NCBI GenBank assembly: GCA_002403305.1
Contig: DHHM01000020.1
Span: 84,875 to 148,874, forward strand
From: Bacteroidales bacterium UBA4772
Lineage (GTDB): Bacteria; Bacteroidota; Bacteroidia; Bacteroidales; VadinHA17
Direction: 5' to 3'
Length of the DNA stretch: 64,000 nucleotides
Positions 43,951 to 51,219 of the stretch are shown piece by piece (the stretch's first letter is position 1; each line of letters opens with the position of its first letter). The notes beneath the pieces were generated by a model that was not told where the DNA came from, ran no database searches, and saw nothing but the letters and a program-made list of their open reading frames with translations. A program made the position numbers and the translations under genes.

Positions 43951-45126
43951 TTAGTGGGGGTCATGATTATAACTATTTAATATTTTAACAACATATTCAG
44001 CTTCAAGATCATTCATCAAAGGGCTCATAGGAAGGCTTAGAACAGTATTGTGTATTAGTTCAGTCAATGGCAACAAAATATGGTTCCACTCCTTGTATGC
44101 CAACTGTTTATGAGGAGCGATGGGATAGTGGATCAATGTCTGGACTTCATTAACCATCAGGTATTTCTGAAGATCATCACGGTTTTCTGTCCGGATGACG
44201 AACAGATGCCAGATATGGCTCAAAGCTCGTAGCACAGTGCTGCGGACAGGAAGCTTATGAGGTGCTGGGCTTTGATCTTTAACTTCTGAACTTCCCAATC
44301 CTGGTAAGATAATATCAGGATGGTTTATGTTATCAATATAGTATTGGGCGATCTCACGTCGTCTCTGATTGTCGGCATCAAGCCGGGGTAGCTTTTCGCG
44401 CAAGATTGCAGCTTGAAATTCATCCAGTCTGGAGTTCAGGCCTTTGTAGAGATTTTTGTACTTTTCCTTTGAACCGTAATTGGCAATTGCCCGTATTGTG
44501 TCAGCAAGGTCATCGTCATCTGTAGTAACAGCTCCTGCATCACCCAGTGCACCAAGATTTTTCCCAGGATAAAAACTATGTCCCGCAGCATTGCCCAGAG
44601 AACCAGTATGTTTCAATCCATAATATGCTCCTGCAGCCTGCGCATTATCTTCAATGATCTTCAAGTTATGTCTGGCGGCTATCCCCTCAAGTTCTGAAGA
44701 CCAGCATACCTGCCCATAGAGATGGACAACCATTATTGCCCTGGTACGGTCAGTAATATGTCGTTCAATAAGTGAAATATCAAGATTATAAGAATTTAGG
44801 TCTGGTTCAACCAAGATTGGTACAAGCCTGTTATCAGTAATAGCAAGAATTGAAGCAATGTAAGTGTTGGCAGGTACAATAATTTCATCCCCCTCTTTCA
44901 TCTGTCCCATTTCCATATAGGCTTTCAGGATCAGTCGCAACGCATCCAAACCATTTGCTACACCAATACAGTGTTTTGTTCCGATGAAAAAGGCAAATTC
45001 ATTTTCAAATGATTTTGCTTCATTTCCAAGGAGATACCATCCGGAATCCAATACTCTTTTAATAGCTCCCGAAATGTTTGGTTCAAAACTATCGTTAATT
45101 TTTTTCAGTTCTAGAAACGATACCAT
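43951..45126 (-). CDS. Sugar aminotransferase, DegT/DnrJ/EryC1 family (FdtB-like)
   Basis: 391 residues, PLP-dependent fold type I. Motifs: LGNEAKSFENEFAFFIGTKHCIGVANGLDALRLIL (the A-N-G-L-D-A substrate loop), GDEIIVPANTYIAS, MVVHLYGQVCW, IEDNAQAAGAYY (conserved Asp-Asn), SFYPGKNLGALGDAGAV with the PLP Lys in GKNLG, and LNSRLDEFQAAIL. With FdtA-like and FdtC-like neighbours it fits the step that puts an amino group on C3 of a dTDP-3-keto-6-deoxyhexose, giving Fuc3N or Qui3N. dTDP-glucose synthase and dehydratase (rmlA, rmlB) are not in the window. Confidence 0.88.
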   Translation of the reverse strand: MVSFLELKKINDSFEPNISGAIKRVLDSGWYLLGNEAKSFENEFAFFIGTKHCIGVANGLDALRLILKAYMEMGQMKEGDEIIVPANTYIASILAITDNRLVPILVEPDLNSYNLDISLIERHITDRTRAIMVVHLYGQVCWSSELEGIAARHNLKIIEDNAQAAGAYYGLKHTGSLGNAAGHSFYPGKNLGALGDAGAVTTDDDDLADTIRAIANYGSKEKYKNLYKGLNSRLDEFQAAILREKLPRLDADNQRRREIAQYYIDNINHPDIILPGLGSSEVKDQSPAPHKLPVRSTVLRALSHIWHLFVIRTENRDDLQKYLMVNEVQTLIHYPIAPHKQLAYKEWNHILLPLTELIHNTVLSLPMSPLMNDLEAEYVVKILNSYNHDPH

Positions 45127-45175
45127 TAGATTACTTCTTTTGATATTTATATGAAAGATCCGATTGAACTTATGA

Positions 45176-45913
45176 TTAATCAGCCTCTGTTTTGCCGATA
45201 TATTTAATGTGTTTTGCAGGTATCCCCATAACTATGGAATTTGGCCTGACATTCTTTGTAACAACCGACCCTGCTGCTACTATGGCATTTTTACCAATCC
45301 TTATATTTGGTAAAATAGTTGCACCGGTGCCAATTTTTACATTGTCTTCAATAATTGGTCCTAAGATGGCTTCTTTATCATATCCTTGTTCCCCAAAGCT
45401 ATTATCATTGGCCGTATTTACGCCAACGCCAATAACGACATTCTTTCCGATTATAGTGTTACCTGTCAGATGGGAATTCGTCATTATTTTGCTCCCTTCA
45501 CCAACCGACACATTATAGAGCAGGGAAACATTTCTGCCAATAATGCAACCCATTCCAATTGTGCATTTTTCCCTTATGGCTACGGCGTCACCGATCAAGC
45601 AGTTTTTCCCGATTTCAACATCATAATAAATAATCGAATTAGGGCCTATCGAGGAATTTTCCCTAATTATTACTTTTTTTGAAAAATCGAGCTCTCTCAA
45701 TAATCCGACCGCCTTTGTTGGTTCTTTTCCTATAAATGCTCCCGGGAATATTTCAACACCATCATGGATTTCAACACCTTCATAAATTGTAATGTTAGGA
45801 TGGATTGTTACATTATTTCCGATCTTAACCCCTTCTTTGATCACGCAGTATTCGCCAATAACAATATCACTGCCGATATGTTTCGTTTGCACTGTAGACT
45901 TTTCACTAATCAT
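45176..45913 (-). CDS. Left-handed beta-helix N-acetyltransferase (FdtC-like)
   Basis: 245 residues, almost entirely hexapeptide repeats ((I/V)GxNxx...: IGSDIVIGEYCVIKEGVKIGNNVTI, VIGKNVVIGVGVNTANDNSFG, VKIGTGATILPNIRIGKNAIVAAGSVV), ending in MGIPAKHIKYIG. The N-T-A-N-D-N-S-F loop is inserted in the helix, as in acetyltransferases acting on dTDP-3-amino sugars (FdtC, QdtC). It would complete Fuc3NAc or Qui3NAc. Upstream of it 45914-46134 is non-coding (221 bases), which may hold an internal promoter of the - strand block. Confidence 0.83.
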   Translation of the reverse strand: MISEKSTVQTKHIGSDIVIGEYCVIKEGVKIGNNVTIHPNITIYEGVEIHDGVEIFPGAFIGKEPTKAVGLLRELDFSKKVIIRENSSIGPNSIIYYDVEIGKNCLIGDAVAIREKCTIGMGCIIGRNVSLLYNVSVGEGSKIMTNSHLTGNTIIGKNVVIGVGVNTANDNSFGEQGYDKEAILGPIIEDNVKIGTGATILPNIRIGKNAIVAAGSVVTKNVRPNSIVMGIPAKHIKYIGKTEAD

Positions 45914-46134
45914 AACACTTTACATAATAACGGAATTTTGCTTTAAAATTTTGTCTTTGCTCCCTTTTTGTTCCACCACTCATACTCTAAACAATAGTCT
46001 GAATTGCAGATTTGATAAGGAAGTGACCTATACAGTTCTGCCCCGGTATTACATACCGGATGAGCGTCCCAGGTCCAAGTTTTTTGACTTTATGTTCGAT
46101 GCTGGTTGAATGTTCAGCCTATTTAAGTATTTCG

Positions 46135-46710
46135 TTATCCCTGAGATGTCTGGCCAAACAGTTTCAATATCTTAGTTTTAGTCTTCTCAAAGTTAGCTCT
46201 TGACAACTCAAAGTAGATATTAAGATCGTCTTCATCTACCTGTACAGGATTGAAGAGTCTGTGATATGCTAAAATAGAATGGTTTTCTTTTCTGACATCA
46301 AACATGCACTTATCGTATTGCAGGAAATCAAACCCAATTTCTTTGCCGGTAATGTTGCCAAGTATCGGTTGGTATCTTAATCCTAGTTTGTATAGCCAGG
46401 AACCCGTGCCAAAGGAAACGTTGGTAAAATTGTATAATCTGAATAAACCCAGTCTTTCACTGTTTTCAGGGTTAAGAGCTATAAAATAGAACTCATCCCC
46501 TAATCTTTCGCGCAATTTGTAATTTCTTATCCAAATTCTCTGATTTTCCGGATCTTCCCTGATCTTTGATAAGTGTCTGCCTCGCTCCTTATCGTTTCGG
46601 AGAAGGTAGATGAATTCATAATCTTCCTCCTCAACCAGACGGTAATATTGTCCATACCTGCTAAAAGGAACTATGCCGAAAATTGTCTTGTATCTTAAAG
46701 GGCCTTCCAT
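46135..46710 (-). CDS. GNAT-like acyltransferase of the sugar locus
   Basis: 191 residues. YEFIYLLRNDKERGRHLSKI near the N-terminus, RLGLFRLYNFTNVSFGTGSW and the IGFDFLQYDKCMFDVRKEN segment match the layout of RimJ/L-type and WecD/PseH-like GNAT proteins, where the middle strand binds acetyl-CoA; homology to any one family is distant. It starts inside the last 16 bases of the FdtA-like gene upstream (46695), so it is translationally coupled to it. An N-acyl transfer to a sugar is the likeliest role, alongside the LbH enzyme at 45176. Confidence 0.55.
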   Translation of the reverse strand: MEGPLRYKTIFGIVPFSRYGQYYRLVEEEDYEFIYLLRNDKERGRHLSKIREDPENQRIWIRNYKLRERLGDEFYFIALNPENSERLGLFRLYNFTNVSFGTGSWLYKLGLRYQPILGNITGKEIGFDFLQYDKCMFDVRKENHSILAYHRLFNPVQVDEDDLNIYFELSRANFEKTKTKILKLFGQTSQG

Positions 46711-47111
46711 TCCAGAAAATTACTGTACTCTCTCAAATAATCTTCTTTATCGTATTTCTCAGATGCAAGCACAAGGCATATTGCCCCAGAAGAAAAGTTT
46801 ATTACCTCACGCCATATTCCCGGCACAACATATAATCCATAATAAGGTCGGTTCAGCTCTACAACTTTTTTATTTTGTCCATCATTCAGAACTACGTCAA
46901 AGCAACCACTGGCAGCCACAATCAGTTGTTTCAATGCTTTATGTGCGTGCCCACCCCGCTCTGCTCCGCCAGGTACATCATATAGATAATAAATTCTTTT
47001 GACCTCAAAAGGTATATTCCGAATGTTCTCTACTACTGTAATATTTCCGGATCGCTCGTGAATTTTATTTAACCCGATTACAGAGCAATTATAAATAGTT
47101 GATTCGATCAT
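46695..47111 (-). CDS. dTDP-6-deoxy-hexose 3,4-ketoisomerase (FdtA/QdtA-like cupin)
   Basis: 138 residues of the WxcM-like cupin family: RIYYLYDVPGGAERGGHAHKAL with the catalytic pair H55-A-H57, LIVAASGCFDVVLNDG, NRPYYGLYVVPGIWREV. The enzyme moves the keto group from C4 to C3 of dTDP-4-keto-6-deoxyglucose before transamination. All residues I know to matter are present. It overlaps its paralogue (47108) by 4 bases and the GNAT-like gene by 16. Confidence 0.88.
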   Translation of the reverse strand: MIESTIYNCSVIGLNKIHERSGNITVVENIRNIPFEVKRIYYLYDVPGGAERGGHAHKALKQLIVAASGCFDVVLNDGQNKKVVELNRPYYGLYVVPGIWREVINFSSGAICLVLASEKYDKEDYLREYSNFLEWKAL

Positions 47112-47527
47112 CTTTTTTTGTAGGCTAGGAACTGATTGAAATTTCTTATATAATCGGCATTAATGTAGGGAGTAGAAGCAAGTATCAATGCGAGCGAATT
47201 TGTTGAAAAATTTTCGATTGTACGCCAGGTCATCCTTGGGATATATAACCCATAATAAGAACGGTTCAAGGAAAATTTCTTTACCTCATAACCATCATGC
47301 AATATAATATCAAAGCTCCCAGAAAGAGCAACAATAAATTCTTCAGTTTCCTTAAAGGCGTGGCTTCCCCTGCACTCTCCCCCTGGCACATCATAAATCC
47401 AATACGATCTTTTTATCTTAAAGGGGATATGGTTTTTTTCTTCAATAAACGAAAGGTTTCCACGTTCATCTTCAATTTTTGGAAGATTAATTATTCGAAT
47501 TTTTTTATTCTTATTCATCCATTCCAA
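47108..47527 (-). CDS. FdtA-like cupin paralogue with changed active-site pair
   Basis: 139 residues, about half of them the same as the next gene: KRSYWIYDVPGGECRGSHAFKE, FIVALSGSFDIILHDG, NRSYYGLYIPRMTWRTIENFS. The second His of the H-x-H pair is Phe: H56-A-F58 (codon TTT), where the paralogue and FdtA have His. In FdtA and QdtA both His are needed for ketoisomerisation. It may be inactive, act as a partner in a heterodimer, or do another step. It is the first gene of the long - strand EPS block; the region to 47636 is shared with the divergent beta-helix gene. Confidence 0.8.
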   Translation of the reverse strand: MEWMNKNKKIRIINLPKIEDERGNLSFIEEKNHIPFKIKRSYWIYDVPGGECRGSHAFKETEEFIVALSGSFDIILHDGYEVKKFSLNRSYYGLYIPRMTWRTIENFSTNSLALILASTPYINADYIRNFNQFLAYKKR

Positions 47528-47570
47528 TATATGTTAATAATAAAAACTCAGCTATTGAAACAAAATTTTC

Positions 47571-47620
47571 CATTCGTCGTTAAAAATATTATGTTTGTCA
47601 AATTATTTCATTCACTCGTC
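47571..47620 (+). promoter_or_regulatory. Three direct repeats with 21-bp spacing, second copy of the LytTR-like site
   Basis: CATTCGTC at 47571-47578, TGTTTGTC at 47592-47599 (followed by AAA) and CACTCGTC at 47613-47620 (followed by AAAA), each 21 bp apart. The last ends 16 bases before the ATG at 47637; at 18951-19000 the gap is 15. Between the arrays the boxes match but the spacers do not. The array lies in the 109-base region between this gene and the divergent FdtA-like gene. Confidence 0.65.
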
Positions 47621-47636
47621 AAAATGTTCTATCCTC

Positions 47637-49772
47637 ATGAAAGAAATGCTTTCCCTTTTCTTCCTGACCTTCTATTCACTAGCCTCGGCTACAACTTATT
47701 ATGTATCGACCAGTGGTAGTGATAATAATCCCGGCACTATTTCACAACCATTTGCAACATGGCCAAAGGGCTTTTCAACCATAAAAGCAGGCGACACGCT
47801 ATATATAAGAGGAGGCACGTACTACCCTGGAGGAACATCTTTTAATTCAAAAAATTACGGGGTTGTCATCAATAACCATGACGGAACAGCTGAAAATCCT
47901 ATTGTTGTAATGAATTATCCTGGAGAAATACCAGTAATTGACTGCCGAAATATAACCACTTCTACGGCAAAGGGAGGAATATATCTGCTTTATAGTTCTT
48001 ATTGGCACATAAAAGGATTAACCGTTACAAGGGTTGATCAGGGCATAGCTGGATATGGCAGTGGGGGAATTATAGTTCATAATTCAGATAATATCACAGT
48101 TGAACAATGTGCTGTCCATCATATTGGAGGAACTGGTTTTCATGTGGCTTATAACTGTAACAATATATTACTTATAAATTGTGATTCTTACTTAAATAGC
48201 GATCCACATTCCAGTGATGCGTATGGCGGAGCTGACGGGTTTGTTATTGCTCAAATAACAGCAGTCAACGCAAATAATACCCTGAGAGGTTGCCGAGCAT
48301 GGTATAATTCTGATGATGGATTTGACTTTTTTAATAATGAAAGTCATGTAAAACTGGAGCATTGCTGGTCCTTTCATAATGGATATATACCTGATACTTT
48401 TCTTAAAGCCGGCGATGGGAATGGGTTCAAACTGGGAGAAACATCCTTGGATCATGGAAATACAATTGTCAGAACAATTATCAACTGTATAGCCTATAAG
48501 AACAGAACCTCGGGCTTTCATCAGAACGAAGCTCCGGCTGCGATGGCGTTATATAATAATGTTGCATATTTAAACGGAGCTCAGGGGTTTTGGTTTGGCA
48601 GTTATAATAAGATACACTCAATTAAAAATAATATATCCTTTAAAAATGGCGCTTATTGCTTCATTTCTCCCTTATCAATAGTATCAAATAACACTTTTCT
48701 GATAAATAATGCCGCAAATCCGGCTTTATCATTAACGGAAACGGATTTTGTAAGCCTCGAAGCAACACAATTGATCGGGGCGAGAAAAACAGATGGGAGT
48801 TTACCAGATATTACTTTCTTGCATCTCGCTTCCGGGTCAGACCTAATTGATGCAGGGATAAATGTTGGCCTGCCTTTCAATGGACAAGCTCCGGATATTG
48901 GCGCCTTTGAAACAACACCCCCTACACCTGTTATTGCCAACCAACCACCAGCTGTCAGTATTTCCTCACCTCTGAAAAGTGCTACCTTCACTTCACCTGC
49001 ATCAATTACCGTCAATGCTGCTGCCTCTGATCCTGATGGGGCAATAATAAAAGTGGAATTTTTTCAGGGTAGCGTCAAAATCGGAGAAAGATTGACAACA
49101 CCATATTCCATCACATGGAAAGAGGTCCCCGAGGGGACTTATTCTTTAACGGCGGTAGCGACAGATAATGTTAACTCAAAAACTGTTTCGGCTGCCGTTT
49201 CCATTACTGTTGTTAAGCCGGCCTCCCCTGAAAATAAAATGCCAACAGTAAGTATTTCGTCACCTACCAAAGGCAGTTCATTCACAGCTCCGGCTACCGT
49301 TACTATTGATGTAAATGCTTCAGACCCGGATGGCTCAATAACAAAAGTTGAACTTTTCAACGGTGCTGCAAAGCTTTACGAAAGAACAGCAGCTCCTTAT
49401 TCATTTACCCTTAAAGACCTGCCGGCCGGCTCCTATGAGCTAAAGGCAGTAGCTACCGATAATATGAAGGCCTCTTCCACTTCATCTTCCATTGACCTTA
49501 CAGTATCTGCCTATATTGAAGCCAGGGATTACTTCAATCTCTATCCTAATCCTAATGACGGCAGGTTTACTATCGACTTTACTACTTTAATGGAGGCTGA
49601 AATTTTTACGCTCACTGTTGTAGATCTGATTGGTAAAACCGTGCACCGGGAAGAGCTATCAAAAGATGAAAGCACCAGGCAATTTGACCTATCACATCTG
49701 AACAGCGGTATCTATGTCCTGATGATTGCTTCCAACCAGATCCTCCTCACTCAGAAGATAATCAAGAATTAA
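47637..49772 (+). CDS. T9SS-secreted beta-helix protein with two Big_7 domains
   Basis: 711 residues from the ATG at 47637 (MKEMLSLFFLTFYSLASAT, signal peptide); the TTG at 47595 would translate the regulatory boxes. The N-terminal right-handed beta-helix (about 20-410) begins YYVSTSGSDNNPGTISQPFATWPKG and IKAGDTLYIRGGTYYPGG, a common start of surface beta-helices (DUF1565-like), with repeated Asn ladders. Then come two Big_7 domains (about 435-530 and 535-630; PPAVSISSPLKSATF, TVSISSPTKGSSF) and a type A sorting domain (LYPNPNDGRFTIDF to end). The helix differs from that of the 19016 protein, while the Big_7 and C-terminal parts match it. Lyase or hydrolase activity on the EPS is possible; no catalytic triad could be assigned. 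Confidence 0.82.
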   Translation: MKEMLSLFFLTFYSLASATTYYVSTSGSDNNPGTISQPFATWPKGFSTIKAGDTLYIRGGTYYPGGTSFNSKNYGVVINNHDGTAENPIVVMNYPGEIPVIDCRNITTSTAKGGIYLLYSSYWHIKGLTVTRVDQGIAGYGSGGIIVHNSDNITVEQCAVHHIGGTGFHVAYNCNNILLINCDSYLNSDPHSSDAYGGADGFVIAQITAVNANNTLRGCRAWYNSDDGFDFFNNESHVKLEHCWSFHNGYIPDTFLKAGDGNGFKLGETSLDHGNTIVRTIINCIAYKNRTSGFHQNEAPAAMALYNNVAYLNGAQGFWFGSYNKIHSIKNNISFKNGAYCFISPLSIVSNNTFLINNAANPALSLTETDFVSLEATQLIGARKTDGSLPDITFLHLASGSDLIDAGINVGLPFNGQAPDIGAFETTPPTPVIANQPPAVSISSPLKSATFTSPASITVNAAASDPDGAIIKVEFFQGSVKIGERLTTPYSITWKEVPEGTYSLTAVATDNVNSKTVSAAVSITVVKPASPENKMPTVSISSPTKGSSFTAPATVTIDVNASDPDGSITKVELFNGAAKLYERTAAPYSFTLKDLPAGSYELKAVATDNMKASSTSSSIDLTVSAYIEARDYFNLYPNPNDGRFTIDFTTLMEAEIFTLTVVDLIGKTVHREELSKDESTRQFDLSHLNSGIYVLMIASNQILLTQKIIKN

Positions 49773-49777
49773 TCGGC

Positions 49778-51037
49778 CTAATTTAAAAGTATAATTTTCT
49801 TGATATACCTCTCCAGATTTTCACCCTCAAGGATGAGACTGTATAATCCTGCTGAGAATTTTTCGGGAATCCGGATCATGTTTGGGCCATAGTTAACGGC
49901 TTGTTCATACACCATCCTGCCGTTATTATCAAATATTTTCAAGGTACGGTACTGAAGTTCCAAATCCGTCAGTAGAATAGTGAAAGAATCCTTTGCAGGG
50001 TTGGGATAGATCCATGTCACATCTTTAGTCCATACCTCATCATCATCATCCACTGCTTCTCCAGCATAAACACGGGCGCCCACCTGCCATACCCCGTTTT
50101 GCACAACACTCTTCGGCGCTATCCTTTCCCAGGTTGCATCCACAGCCAATCCTTCACTGAAGTCATCTCCCAGATCCAAACCGTAGTCAAGTCTTACCGC
50201 CGGCACAAACCCTTCAATGTCAATAAAGTTTGGGTTGATCACTACTGAGTGGAGATCATACCCCATCGCCTGCCACATTGCAAAGGTCTTGTTTTTTCCG
50301 TCAACCTGAAAAATCGGATCACCGGCTTCGCACCAGTATACATTGTAATCACACTCAAATCCCTCCATGCATTCCGCATCATGAATATTGATGTTGTAAA
50401 TATGATTCCTGGTGTAGAAGATATTATTATAGACCTTCGTACCTCTCGACACGGCATTCAGGCCATCGTCGGTATTGGTAGAGATGTCTATCAACCCCCT
50501 CAATGTCTGATCAGATGTCTTGTCACTATAAAAGGTGTTGTTGTAAATCCTGATCCCGTTAATACCCTTTATGGCAACACCAAGCTTGGGGTTCTTCAGG
50601 ATATTGTAAGCCACGACACCGTTCAGGTCGGTCATCCCATCGGACTTCCGTTGAATCCCGTTAGGAGTATTCAAAAGATAGTTATACCTGATAACTACAT
50701 CCAGGTTATAACCTGTAAACAGGGCGTGAGTCATACTGGATTCATCCGTGCCATTCCAGACAAATTTGTTACCCAAAATTATCTCTCCGTCAAGATTGTT
50801 ATTGGAAGCTGCGGGATTCTCATCACCGGCCTGTAGCAGATAACCGAAAGAATTCACGGCCGTCACAGTATTATTCAGGAACTGAAAATATGTCCTCTCA
50901 CTCCGTGGAATATTCACACCCTGAGATGTGCCGGTCTCATTGTCTATAAACTCCTGGCCCCTTATAATCAGCTCCTGCTGGGCTACAAGAATTATAGAAT
51001 TAATTAATAACAGAAATAGCAGAAGTGTATGCTTCAT
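49778..51037 (-). CDS. T9SS-secreted beta-helix protein, short paralogue
   Basis: 419 residues: signal peptide MKHTLLLFLLLINSIILVAQQ, a beta-helix closely similar to the 19016 protein over about 300 residues (YLLQAGDENPAASNNNLDGE, AMWQAMGYDLHSVVINPNF, NGVWQVGARVY), then a short acidic linker (DDDDE) and a type A sorting domain (IYPNPAKDSFTI to end). It lacks the Big_7 pair. It converges on the 47637 gene with only 5 bases between the stop codons. Its upstream region shows no three-box element, so its control differs from its paralogues. Confidence 0.82.
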   Translation of the reverse strand: MKHTLLLFLLLINSIILVAQQELIIRGQEFIDNETGTSQGVNIPRSERTYFQFLNNTVTAVNSFGYLLQAGDENPAASNNNLDGEIILGNKFVWNGTDESSMTHALFTGYNLDVVIRYNYLLNTPNGIQRKSDGMTDLNGVVAYNILKNPKLGVAIKGINGIRIYNNTFYSDKTSDQTLRGLIDISTNTDDGLNAVSRGTKVYNNIFYTRNHIYNINIHDAECMEGFECDYNVYWCEAGDPIFQVDGKNKTFAMWQAMGYDLHSVVINPNFIDIEGFVPAVRLDYGLDLGDDFSEGLAVDATWERIAPKSVVQNGVWQVGARVYAGEAVDDDDEVWTKDVTWIYPNPAKDSFTILLTDLELQYRTLKIFDNNGRMVYEQAVNYGPNMIRIPEKFSAGLYSLILEGENLERYIKKIILLN

Positions 51038-51154
51038 ATACCGTCAGAATAGGTTAATAATAATTTTTCCGCAGCTGGCGGGAAAACGCAGCGTTTGCTA
51101 TTTGATAACTGTGAACTGCGCAATCCGCATCGTCGGCCCACCAATTCACAATCA

Positions 51155-51219
51155 GTCAACCAGCAGCCTCTCCCGCAAACTATTCACCATGTGTCAACCA
51201 GCAGCCTCGCCCGCCAACT
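51155..51219. repeat. 27-bp direct repeat, two copies 38 bp apart
   Basis: 51155-51181 and 51193-51219 match at 25 of 27 positions, beginning GTCAACCAGCAGCCTC. They lie just after the stop of the OmpA-like gene on the - strand. Confidence 0.6.
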
